A model generated the notes under the pieces. That model had not been told where the DNA came from. It saw nothing but the letters and a program-made list of their open reading frames with translations, and did no database searches. Positions 19,989-29,129 of a DNA stretch of 64,000 nt are shown in pieces; positions within the stretch are counted from its first letter, which is position 1; each line of letters starts with the position of its first letter. The stretch lies in assembly GCA_002682825.1 (NCBI GenBank), contig NOKP01000006.1, forward strand, positions 992,001-1,056,000, read 5' to 3'. The DNA is from Neonectria sp. B-13 (taxonomy: Eukaryota; Ascomycota; Sordariomycetes; Hypocreales; Nectriaceae). The translations under genes were made by a program, and so were the position numbers.

Positions 19989-20784
19989 TTAGTTCTTTGA
20001 CTCGTTCTTCTCCACCAGCGCGCCAACGCCTAGTCCCCTCCCCACGGCAACCTTGATCTGGCGGTCCTCCTTCTTGCCCTTGTCTGCCTCCGGGTCGCGG
20101 CCAACCTCGCCTACAGCCTCACCCTCGTCGACAGCCTCGGCGTCGGCGGTGGCAGCGTCCTCGGCAGCAATGGACTCGTTGACCTGGGCGCGGATGCCTT
20201 CGAGGTCCAGGCGCATGCAGAAGGCGTCCTCGCCGTCGGCGTAGTACTTGGCCTCGGTCTTCTCGTTCTTGAAGCGCAGGGTGTCCTCGTACAGGTGGCG
20301 AGCGGCGCCGTTGGAGACGCGGACGTGCAGGGAGACGTACTTGGCGCCAAAGGTCTCAACCATGGCGAGCTCTGATCACGATGGGTTAGCTTTGGATGAC
20401 AAGTGGTGTAGCGAAGCAAGTAGCAGCACCGAGGACCAAGGACCAAAGGGAAAACAGGAAGGAGAACATACGGCTCTGTCGCATGAGCTTTTCGGCAATA
20501 CCCAGACGACGGTGGGTGCGCATGACGCTCAGGCTGGTGATGTGGCCGTGGGGGATGCCGTCGGAGGGCTCCTCCTCCATCTTGGCGAGGACATAGCCGA
20601 CGATCTTGGGGTACTCGTAGGGGTTCTTCTTGGGGCGGGAGACGTCGACGGCGACGTAGCTGAGCTGGGGCCAGGAGAGCGAGTGGTACAGGTAGTACTT
20701 GAGGAAGTAGTTCTCGGGCAGGTTCTCGAGGTTGGCGTGCTGGATGAGGGGCAGGTCGGCGTTGGTGAGGAGGCGGATATCCAT
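19989..20784 (-). CDS. NAA10: N-alpha-acetyltransferase NatA catalytic subunit
   Basis: Two exons: 20472-20784 and 19989-20371, encoding 231 residues. The 100-bp intron has donor GTATGT, a GCTAAC motif and acceptor TCAG. The first 160 residues are the GNAT domain of Naa10/Ard1: [40 protein letters not shown], then [16 protein letters not shown] with the acetyl-CoA-binding RRLGIA loop, and [20 protein letters not shown]. With Naa15 it acetylates N-termini of nascent proteins after Met removal. The C-terminal tail is acidic, Ala/Asp/Glu-rich and then Lys-rich, as is common in fungal Ard1. The ATG at 20782-20784 is taken because the conserved domain begins at residue 1. A GGGAGC repeat lies directly upstream in the leader. 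It is divergent from the SDR gene. Confidence 0.94.
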
Positions 20785-20793
20785 GACGGGCGG

Positions 20794-20820
20794 TGGGAGC
20801 GGGAGCGGGAGCGGGAGGGC
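20794..20820. repeat. GGGAGC hexanucleotide repeat
   Basis: About four copies of GGGAGC immediately upstream of the NAA10 start codon. On the transcribed strand it is a CTCCCG pyrimidine-rich leader. Confidence 0.75.
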
Positions 20821-21502
20821 GGAGGAGGAGTGGATATTGTCCCGGAGGCGACGGAGGTTGTGCGGGCGGGCGTCGGTCGAGCGTGTCTCGGCGTTTTGGA
20901 GGAGGCGGAGGTGGATGTTCGGGGCCTGGTTTGGAGGATGGTTTGGATCTACCTGATGGGTTGAGCCTCCAAAACGAGGGTCCAATTTTTTGTGGCGGGC
21001 AGCCCTCCCGTCCACTGTTTTCCACCAAGGTGCCCGCACTTGCAGTGGAAGATACCCCGCCAACACGCTGCAACCCTCGCCGTAACAACGGCGGTCCAGC
21101 GTCGGAGTTCGGGACGTCACCCACCGGGAACGTTCCCCGTCAAAATTCTCCTCCGTCCCAGTCGCCATTCTCGACACGCGGCGACAACTCACAAGTCGGA
21201 GGCCCGCTCCCTCCCTCGTTACGGTGGATAAACCGGGGCGCGCTGCTGCACCACGGGACGGGCACCTGACCTCGAAGAGGAAATTACCTCTCCTGGACGA
21301 CAGCCGCGCCTCTCAGCTCCAGGTCCAGCCGCCACGGGTTGGGGACTAGATTCGTCCGAAGCCCGCCACCATTGGCGCGCAAACAGGCGTGTGGGGTTTG
21401 GCGATGGATGGATGTTCTCGCGAGGGGCACACGTTGACGATGGAGAAACACTGCCCGTTGTGGGTTCGTGGGTTGCCTTGTGCGTAACTTAACTGTACTG
21501 GG

Positions 21503-21510
21503 TATATAAA
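21503..21510 (+). promoter_or_regulatory. TATA-like box of the SDR gene
   Basis: TATATAAA lies about 160 bp upstream of the SDR start codon, in otherwise GC-rich promoter sequence. Position and sequence fit a core-promoter TATA element. This is inferred from sequence only. Confidence 0.5.
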
Positions 21511-21670
21511 GGGTAAAAGGATGCCCAATGTCCTCTTTCTTAGATGTTGAGAGGATCTGCCTTTCTTGTCTCCGTGCTGCTTGTGTCTCCGTCTCCATCT
21601 TAACGTCGTCGCCGGCTAAAGTCATTGATACCCCCTCCCACCCTCAACTCCAAGCTCACAGCTCGTCGCA

Positions 21671-22576
21671 ATGTCTCTCCCTCTAACAGGAAAGCTGGCC
21701 CTCATCACCGGTGCCTCAAGAGGTAAGAACATGTCCCTTCGCACACGCCATCTCGCCGCCAATCCTGACCCGTGACTCCCTCCCGTAGGCATCGGCCTGG
21801 CCATCACTAAGACGCTCGCTGCCCGCGGCGCCAACCTCCTCCTCGCCTACACCTCCGAGAGCTCCGCCGCTTCGACCGCCGAACTCGCCGCCGAGCTGGC
21901 GTCCAAGCACTCCATCAAGGTCGTCCCCGTGCAGGCCGACCTCAGCACCGTCGCCGGCCCCACGTCGCTCATCGCCCAGGCCGCCGCCGCCTTCAGCCCG
22001 CTGCGCATCGACATCCTCGTCAACAACGCCGGCGTCGCCCTCAACGACAAGGTCACCGACGTCAAGCCCGAAGACTTCCACCGCACCTTCGACGTCAACG
22101 TCCTCGGGCCGCTGCTGCTCGTCCAGGCCGCCGAGCCTTACCTGCCCACCGACCGCTCCGGCCGCATCATCAACCTCAGCAGCGTCAGCTCCAGCCTGGG
22201 CTTCGTGGGCCAGAGCGTCTACGGAGGCTCCAAGGCGGCTGTCGAGGCCATGACGCGCACCTGGGCGCGCGAGCTGAGCGAGCGATGCACCGTCAACGCC
22301 ATCAACCCGGGCCCTGTGCGCTCCGAGATGTACTCGCGCAACTCGGACGAGTTCAAGCAGCTCATCAAGCCCTTCATCCAGAACGCGCCGCTCATGGCTG
22401 CTCGCGAGGGCATCGACCCGCCTGAGGTCGTCGAGGATGCCAAGACCGCCGGTGGCCGCGCCGGTGAGGGGGATGAGATTGCCGGCATCGTTGCCATGTT
22501 GGCCGGCCCCGAGAGTGCATGGTGCACCGGTCAGGTCATCTGTGCCAACGGAGGCATGATCTTTGGCACGCAGTAG
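21671..22576 (+). CDS. Short-chain dehydrogenase/reductase
   Basis: Two exons: 21671-21722 and 21789-22576, encoding 279 residues. The 66-bp intron splits the cofactor loop: exon 1 ends TGASRG and exon 2 continues IGLAI, together giving the classical TGxxxGIG dinucleotide-binding motif. Other SDR hallmarks are NNAG (DILVNNAGVAL), the catalytic Ser in NLSSVSSSLGF, and the YxxxK pair in SVYGGSKAAVEA, followed by NAINPGPVRSEMY. It is most like the fungal 3-ketoacyl-ACP-reductase-like classical SDRs, which use NAD(P)H. The substrate cannot be inferred. Codon use is extremely G/C-ending. A TATA-like box lies upstream. It could act in primary or secondary metabolism, but no biosynthetic cluster surrounds it. 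Confidence 0.93.
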
Positions 22577-22978
22577 GCGGAGAGATACGTAAGGATAGAT
22601 CCGGAGGACGGCGTTGAATGCATAGATGGGCTTCTTTCAATACAAACAAACATGCTTTGAATCTGCAATACTATGTGAACTGGGACCAAACCTCTGACAT
22701 GAAGATTTTGTAGCAAACGCGCTCGTAGATTATTTGGCCATCGGCCTTGTAAGTTGTGTAAGTAGATCTACACAAGTGAGTTCAGGTGGCGGCACTTCGC
22801 TCCTCATCGGCGTAAACTGCCCCGCCATCTCCAGGCGGTGGCACAAATTCTGCCGTCTTCGCCCACTCACCTACCAACCCACTTACTCATCCAAGCCGTC
22901 AATCGATTCATCTCGTCCAACAAACCCAACACTAGTTCTTACGTTCCTCGCAGCTCCAGGCTGAAACAGAAAGTCACG
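22577..22978. other. Spacer between SDR and LTO1
   Basis: 400 bp containing the SDR 3' UTR and the LTO1 promoter and leader. The frame of LTO1 is open back to about 22838, but those upstream residues are not conserved. Confidence 0.6.
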
Positions 22979-23419
22979 ATGGCCTCCGATCCCCTCGAAG
23001 ACGTCTTCAACATCGAAGAACGCTTCTACAAGGAGGGCTACGAACAGGGCCTCCAGGACGGCATCCAGGCTGGGCGCATTGAAGGCCGCTCCTTCGGCAT
23101 GGAGAAGGGCTTCGAGAAGTTCCTCGAGAGCGGCCGTCTCGCTGGGAAGGCCGTCGTTTGGGCAAACCGCATTCCCCAGCAGGCAGACGGCGCAGCGGGT
23201 GCCGCCAAAGAGCCATGTACGCTGCCCCAGCTGCCGAAGAACGCAAGGCTTGAGAAGAACATCAACACCCTGTACGCCCTCGTCGAACCCGATACTCTGT
23301 CCACCGCCAACTCGGACGAGGCGGTGCAGGACTTCGATGACCGGGTGAAGCGGGCGCTGGGAAAGGCGAAGATTGTTGAGCGGATGGCGGGTGGGAGTGG
23401 TGCAAAGGAGTCGTCCTAA
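22979..23419 (+). CDS. LTO1: Lto1 (ORAOV1-like) Fe-S maturation adaptor
   Basis: Single exon, 146 residues. The N-terminal half shows the family's ladder of Gly every fourth residue: EGYEQGLQDGIQAGRIEGRS, then FGMEKGFEKFLESGRLAG. This deca-GX3 motif defines Yae1/Lto1 proteins. Yae1-Lto1 bridges the cytosolic Fe-S targeting complex to the ABC protein Rli1, which acts in ribosome recycling (family knowledge). The ATG at 22979 directly precedes ASDPLEDVFNIEERFYKEGY, the conserved start. An upstream in-frame extension of 47 residues begins at a non-conserved ATG and is excluded. The C-terminal tail is variable. The gene converges with the complex I subunit gene 212 bp downstream. Confidence 0.92.
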   Translation: MASDPLEDVFNIEERFYKEGYEQGLQDGIQAGRIEGRSFGMEKGFEKFLESGRLAGKAVVWANRIPQQADGAAGAAKEPCTLPQLPKNARLEKNINTLYALVEPDTLSTANSDEAVQDFDDRVKRALGKAKIVERMAGGSGAKESS

Positions 23420-23631
23420 GAGGCGCCTCTGCGGTCGATGTAACGATGAACGATTTCAGGGCATTCGAATTCCGGGTTGGCACAAATGGCTTGCGGCATA
23501 GATGGAGCACGTAGACGGAGTTTTGGGGTTCGTTCCATGAACAAGAAAAGAAAGCATCTGCATTGTCAATGAGGAATCTATACCCTCACTACCACACGCT
23601 TGTATACACTATGACTTCCTCCGCACTTCTT

Positions 23632-24402
23632 TTATTTGAACGACCTGCAGGGGTATCTGTCACACGTTAGCACACCCGTAATCTTGTCTTCAAGGTCCCG
23701 AGATAACTTACCCCTCGCCATAGGACGTATCCGTAACCTCATACTTGTACACCTCCCACGATCCCGATGCCAGGCTAGTACCACTGGGCAGCGGCGGCAG
23801 GCCATCGACAAATACGTCCTTTGTGACGTCCTTGGGGGCCTTCTCCAGAGCTTTGGCCAAGCCAGTCTCTGCCTCCTGCTTGGCGACCACGAGAGCCTGC
23901 TCGCCAGCCTCGCCGATGAGGTCGACCTTGGGGGCGGCGGCGCTGCCGACGGTCAGGAGCGAGGCAAACTGAGCCTGGTTGACGACGCTGAGCTGGGGGT
24001 ACGAGCGGCGGGAGTCGCGCTTCCAGTAGGGGTTGCCGGCGATGTCGCCCGCGGGGAGCGTCACGGGGTCGTCGTACCCGAGGGGGTCGTTGGAGCCGGG
24101 GGCCGGGTAGCGGAAGTGAGGGTTGAGGGGCACGCCGTTGGAGCGCTCAGGATCGATGGCGAGGAAGCGGCGGACCGTCTCCCAGACGCCCGTGGACTGG
24201 AGGGTTTGTTTCTGCGCGGGCGTCAGCGGCTGTGTGTTCTCCGTCTGGCTGGAGTGGGAGTGCCGGGCGAGGCAATTCGGGTGGACGGGCGGCCGTTCTG
24301 CAAGCCATTGGGCGGCATTGGGGTTCATTGAAGGGGGTTTCGGCGTACCTTGGCGATGGACATCGCCTCGCCGGCGACTTTGACCACCGCTTGAGACGAC
24401 AT
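23632..24402 (-). CDS. Complex I ~21 kDa accessory subunit
   Basis: Three exons: 24349-24402, 23712-24211 and 23632-23656, encoding 192 residues. Donors are GTACGC and GTAAGT, acceptors GCAG and ACAG, and GCTAACG precedes the last acceptor. The protein begins MSSQAVVKVAGEAMSIAKK, then WETVRRFLAIDPERSNGVPL, DPVTLPAGDIAGNPYWKRD, RRSYPQLSVVNQAQFASLL and ends GEGYPCRSFK. I recognise this as the fungal NADH:ubiquinone oxidoreductase 21.3-kDa-type subunit, from memory of the Neurospora protein. The exact subunit letter is not certain. The last exon encodes only nine residues. Without it the frame would stop just after the donor, because the GTAAGT donor itself contains an in-frame TAA. It is an inner mitochondrial membrane, supernumerary, non-catalytic protein. 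Confidence 0.85.
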
Positions 24403-25079
24403 GCTGGCGGGATGACGAGTGAGGGCGGTCGTTGAGGATCGGGTGATGGAACTGTTTGCAAGTGGAAATGGAGTCGTGATTATTGGCCGGAGTCTGGGAC
24501 TGCTGTTTAGCCGACGCTCTGCCGAAACGGCGGCCAACTTGCCAATCCAGCTACCCTACACCATGACGTCGATTGACGTTCGCCATTATTACACATCTGA
24601 GAGGGTTTTCATTTGCATATTTACAGTTCTGGACTTGCTGGTTTTGTCTTTTGTTTCCTTGTTGACAATGGTACAGGTGCGGAATGTGGAATGTTATTGG
24701 GTTATGGGAAAGTTTCAACCTTCCTTGGCGTTACCATCAGGTCAACACTACTGATCTACGATGGCTCATTCAAACAAAACTAGTTCAATAAAAAGTTTAC
24801 CGAAGACGGCAAGCTGGTTATAAATCCTCAAATATCCCAAGGTACGTAGTGCAAGACAAAGGAGCGAAACTCGTGTATGTTGAAGAGTCCTAATTCCTAC
24901 AAGCGATAACCTCAATAACTAGCAAAGCCATGTCATGTGGAAATCCAATACCATCTATTGTCCTTACGTGAACCTGCTAGCAAAAACACGAAAACACAGC
25001 CTTGATTAGCCTGTACAAATCAATCCCGCATTGACCTCATTACTTCCATCCTAGATCCAACATCGACATCGTAACAGTA
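24403..25079. other. Spacer between complex I subunit and peroxiredoxin genes
   Basis: Contains the promoter of the 24402 gene and the 3' UTR of the peroxiredoxin gene. The part from 24560 to 25060 is AT-rich. I see no gene. Confidence 0.6.
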
Positions 25080-25880
25080 TCACTTCTCGGCCAGCTCCTC
25101 CACGAGCGCCGTAACCTTGTCGACAGTGCCCTGCGGGCTGCCGGCCTCGGCAACGAGCACCTTGCCCTTCTTGTCGACGACGAAGACGCCCCGCTGGGTG
25201 CCGTTGGGCGCCTTCTTGAGGCCGATGGCAGTGATCAGCGTCTGCTTGGGGTCGCACAGCAGCGGGTAGGGAAGCTTCTGCTTCTCCTTGAAAGAGGTGT
25301 TGGCTTTGGGCGAGTCCTTGCTCAGGCCGTAGATGGCCAAGCCGCCAGCCGTCAGCGGCTCAAAGGCGTCGCGGAAGAAGCAAACCTGCTTGGTGCCTGT
25401 GGTGGTGTTAGTGGGGTGCTTGAACGATGCGGTGAGTTAATTCTGGGGGATCTTACAGCCGGGGGTGGAGGCCTTGGGATAGGTGAAGAGGACGACGCCG
25501 GACTCGCTCTCGTCAACCAGCTTCTTCAAAGTGGTCTTCTCGCCATCGTTGGTCTCGATCTCGGCGCCAAAGGACTCCAGGTCGATGATGTCGCCAACCT
25601 CGACCTTGCCAGCCTTCTTGGCCTTCTTGGGCTCCTCCTCCTTGGGCTCCTCCTCCTTGGGCTCTTCCTTCTCCTCGTCCTCGGTGACGTCGTCCTTGGG
25701 CTCCTCCTCGACCTTCTCCTCAACCTTCTTGGCGGCCCTCTTGGTGGGCGCAGGCTTGGCGGCCTTCACCTTGGCCGCAGCAGCCGCCTTGGCCTTGGTG
25801 GCCTTGGGAGCCGCCTTCTTCGCCACGGGCGCGGGCGCGGGAGGCTCGCGGGCCTTGCGCTTGCGCAGCTCGACGGGCAT
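25080..25880 (-). CDS. Nuclear-type thiol peroxidase (PrxQ/BCP, Dot5-like)
   Basis: Two exons: 25457-25880 and 25080-25396, encoding 246 residues. The 60-bp intron (donor GTAAGA, acceptor ACAG) splits the catalytic cysteine codon. The C-terminal ~155 residues are a peroxiredoxin with TYPKASTPGCTKQVCFFRDA. The peroxidatic Cys is in TPGC and the resolving Cys is five residues later, the spacing of atypical 2-Cys PrxQ enzymes. It reduces hydroperoxides using thioredoxin. The first ~95 residues are Ala/Lys-rich (KKAAPKATKAKAAAAAKVKA) and then acidic with KEEEP repeats. Such extensions occur in yeast Dot5-like nuclear peroxidases and resemble histone-tail or nuclear-localisation sequences, so nuclear location is inferred. 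The leader is GA/CT-rich. It is divergent from the COX14-like gene. Confidence 0.92.
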
Positions 25881-26756
25881 GATGGGTTTTGGTTGGGGGG
25901 GTTTCCTGAGAGGGGGAAAAGGGTTCGCGATGCGACTGCGACTGCGATGCGATGCGCAACGCGTATGCGACCAGGGATAGTTAGAAAGCGACGGGGGATG
26001 ACGTGCTTGCTCGTCCTTTCAGATACAGACTTGGGGACTATCGCAGGCTGTGGACGCAGTGACTGGACAACCACGGGACAAGTTGAGCAGAGTGGAAAGG
26101 GGGCTCGTAAAAAAAACAAGGACGAGGTTGGGCGCTTGGGGGGAGAGAGGGAGAGAGAGAAGAGCGAGAAAGCGAGAGAGCGAGAGGGCGAAGGGGGGGG
26201 AGCGACGCGCCGCTGAGCGAAACGGGGAGCGTCCGTCGCAGTCGCAGTCGCAACAGCAAGCAAATACGGAGAAACCTAGCTACCTGCGCCTGGCAAGTGC
26301 CAACTGCGCTGCCCAGTCGCCCACAACAATTCGTCCAGTACCTTACCGGGCTAGTACCTTGGGAAACTGGAGCAATAGACGCCCTGCAGCCAACCACGGC
26401 GGCCTGCGCTCGTGGTAAGCTTCCGGGAGCTTGGGCCATCGGCAGCGGGCAGCGGACGGGCGCGTGCGGTGCGGGCCATCTTTTCGCTTAGATGTCGAAG
26501 ATTGTCTGTCCTGCGTTTTGGACTGTGGGGGGATTTGGGGGGCACTGACGTTGATCCGATACAGGAATATGCCCTCCGTTACGCAACGGTCTATGCATCA
26601 ATTGCAGCAATGCACATACTATGTACGCGCCCCTCCACCGTTTTCCCGCTTCGAGCTTGACCCTCTGAATCACCTGTTATTATTAGCGTCAGCAGCATCA
26701 CTGCAGCGAAGCACGGCTCGGAACAACCTCCCGATACTCGACTTACTCCCGCCAAC
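25881..26756. promoter_or_regulatory. Divergent promoter region peroxiredoxin/COX14-like
   Basis: About 880 bp between outward-facing start codons. The peroxiredoxin side carries a GA-rich tract (26143-26200). The remaining open frames are compositionally biased and rejected. Confidence 0.5.
26143..26200. repeat. GA-rich purine tract
   Basis: Repeated GAGA and GCGAGA words over about 55 bp, seen as a CT-rich tract on the strand of the peroxiredoxin gene. It probably lies in its promoter or leader. Confidence 0.75.
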
Positions 26757-27129
26757 ATGAACCCTCGGGTAGGTCCCTGTTTCGGCCAATGCTAGGTCCC
26801 GTAGTTATGTTCTTCACATGCTGAACCTCTGCTGTCCAGATGCTCATGGCCCCCGCCGCCGCCTTCACAATGGCCTGCGTATTGCTCGCGTGAGTTGACA
26901 TGAGTGGCGTGGTTCTGGTCTTGGACCATGCCCACCAAGACCCGAGTCTTGAAGCTGATGAGGGCTGCATCCCACCATAGCTACACGAGATCATCTATCA
27001 GATCCGCAAGAGAAGAAGCGGTGCGTCTCTCCTTGCCTCAAGAAATAACCTCCCCTTTCCGGGTGCTAATACTGGTCTTAGAGGACTCACAAATTGGGAG
27101 AACGACAACGACCGCCCAGGCCTGAGTGA
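26757..27129 (+). CDS. Tiny single-span protein, COX14-like
   Basis: Four small exons: 26757-26768 (12 nt), 26840-26889, 26981-27020 and 27082-27129, encoding 49 residues. Donors are GTAGGT, GTGAGT and GTGCGT, and acceptors are CCAG, ATAG and TTAG. The product starts MNPRMLMAPAAAFTMACVLL and continues AYTRSSIRSAREEA. This has one hydrophobic span and a basic exit, like the small fungal proteins grouped as cytochrome oxidase assembly factor Cox14. The family assignment is from memory of the N-terminal sequence. Cox14 binds newly made Cox1 in the inner mitochondrial membrane. The C-terminus depends on which of two AG acceptors two bases apart is used before exon 4, so it is uncertain. The gene was too short and split to show as a single open frame. 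Confidence 0.55.
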
Positions 27130-27837
27130 GATATTGGCATGTGGGATCAGAGAGGTTCATCGCCGCATGGCTTGCATTTTTGATATGGCGCTTGGGAGGC
27201 GAGAGCATGTTGTCCCATTTTTGTCTTGTTTGTGCGAATGAATAAACATAAATCTTCTTGGTCTGTCTCGCACTTCATCTTATAAGTTTCACGGGCCTCG
27301 GCTCAAGGGCAACTCCAGAGGTTCCGAGTGCTCGGAGCCTTTACCAGGCATTTGGTTTCACTTTCGCTTTGCAGCGCACCGTCCCGGAACAATCATGCAC
27401 TAACAAGTCCTGTGAATGTGTTTTCAGAAACCAGTTGATGAAACCAGCCAACTCCCCTATGCTATGAACACCTGCACCAGCGCGATATGCTACACCTTGC
27501 CATCCGCAATGCATCCCATGTTCCCATTCCCCAACCAAAACACTCCTCCCTCCCTCATAACATATGACCAGAGAAATGCCCTCGTATACGTATGTGATGA
27601 GTGTGAATGAGAGTGCGAGTGTGTGCCGTTGCGAGCGCGAAAAGATAGGGGAACCTGACTAGGTCCCCGTACCCATTTGTGACCCGTCTGAACCAAGATT
27701 TGTCTAAACCTACAGCCGACCAAGGGTATCTCAGCCTTGTTCCGTCCTCGGGACCCTATCCCGTGCGGAACCCATGTGTACGACCCCACGGTCTTCAGAA
27801 ACATCCCCCCTCCTTTAAACACCTCGCGTGTATGTAT
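27130..27837. other. Tail-to-tail spacer
   Basis: 700 bp between the COX14-like gene and the carrier gene. I see nothing beyond short unsupported frames. It is AT-richer than average around 27240-27620. Confidence 0.6.
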
Positions 27838-29129
27838 TTACGGCTCTGGATTTTGTTCCAGTAATAGTATTCGTGCCTCGGCCCTCGTCCTGTTGAGGTG
27901 TCCCATGACGTATTCGTATGTCAACATGGTGACGGTCGCCGCGGGGACTGCTCGCATCATGTTGGTTCCCAATCCGGCGTAGAATGCTCTCCACCCCTCT
28001 TCGTGGAGGATCGTCCGGAAGGTGCTCGCCACGCCCCTGTACTTGGGTTTCTCTGCTGGCACGCGTTGGGAAGGGCGACCGGGTGTTACGCCCATTCCCT
28101 GGACGAACTGCTCTCCAGCAACGGGGCGTCGCTGGGTTTGTAATCGAGTCCGGATGACCTCGTGAGGATATGTTGCGCTGCTGGCAAGGATCTTGGAGAG
28201 AATCGATGCCGAAAGAATGCCAGTCCATTGAGCGCTTTCGCCCTCAGCAGGCGCCTCACCCATGCCCTGTCCCGTAAATGACGTCTTGAGGAATTCGTAT
28301 GTCGGGAATTGAACTGCCACATGTGTCAAGCCAAGCAGAGCTGGTGTCAGACCAGAATAGAATGAGGCAACGCCTTCAGACGTGTACATCTTGCGAGCCG
28401 CATCGATTGTTGACCGGTAGTGCCATGGCGTTTGTAATGTCGGTCGCGCTGTTGGAGTGGTCCCAGGCTTGGGCCATAATGACTGAGGTTGGGATCGGGA
28501 GACAGCGCTCTGTGACATGAGCCGGGTTTTGATGACCCAAATCGGGTTCGTGACGATGGTGCTGCTGGCGCCGGCTATTATTGAGGACCAGAAGTTGATG
28601 ACATTTTTGTTGTCTAGAGGTCACGAACACAATTAGCAAACGGCATTTTGCCCACCTTTCTTGCTATCAACTTACCATAGTAGTCCCCTAGCCAAACCTT
28701 GCTCTTGTTGTAAACCGTGAACCACACGGCCCATGTCGGTAGATATCCCATAACGATGGGCCCTAGTCCGCGGTAGAGCCCCCGGATACCCTCCTCGCGC
28801 CAGATGACACTGGCGGTGCCGACTAGGCCGTTATACATCTTGGGATGACCAACATGGCGCCCCTTGTCCACCGGCATGTAACCACCCTGCGCCTGCAGTT
28901 TCGTCTTGATGACGTCGAGCGGGCAGGTGACGATGCCCGAGGTGAAGCCGCCGATGGCACCGGCGAGGGCGTTGAACTGCGAGTCGGAGGCGTTGAGAGT
29001 CCATCGGTGCATCCAGGTCACCGGCATGTGGTCGTACATTTGGGCGTCGGAGGCGGCAGCGAGGGCGTAGGGGGATGCAGCATACTCTGGAGACGGGGCT
29101 TCGGGGGACTGTTGGTCATGAGACGACAT
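27838..29129 (-). CDS. YIA6: Mitochondrial carrier, NAD+/pyrimidine-nucleotide type
   Basis: Two exons: 28676-29129 and 27838-28613, encoding 409 residues. The 62-bp intron has donor GTAAGT, a GCTAAT motif and acceptor CTAG. Three solute-carrier repeats are present, each with its signature: CPLDVIKTKLQ, NPIWVIKTRLM and YPHEVIRTRLQ. Further matches are GLYRGLGPIVMGYLPTWAVW and SGLTPALLGLTHVAVQFPTY. The Trp in NPIW and the Gly-Tyr-Leu-Pro-Thr-Trp stretch are typical of the yeast Yia6/Yea6 NAD+ transporter branch and its pyrimidine-nucleotide relatives. It probably imports NAD+ into the matrix, but substrate assignment by eye is tentative. The ~45-residue N-terminal and the loop extensions (around residues 175-200 and 320-345) are longer than in a minimal carrier. 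Confidence 0.9.

Larger units (their letters stand above)
20785..21670. promoter_or_regulatory. Divergent promoter region NAA10/SDR
   Basis: About 890 bp between two start codons that point outward. It contains a GGGAGC microsatellite at 20794-20820 on the NAA10 side and a TATA-like box on the SDR side. Open frames running through it antisense to NAA10 are rejected. Confidence 0.5.

Noticed and set aside
22838..22978. Longer LTO1 start 47 codons upstream
   Set aside because: The extra residues are not conserved and the family begins at the MASDPLED start.
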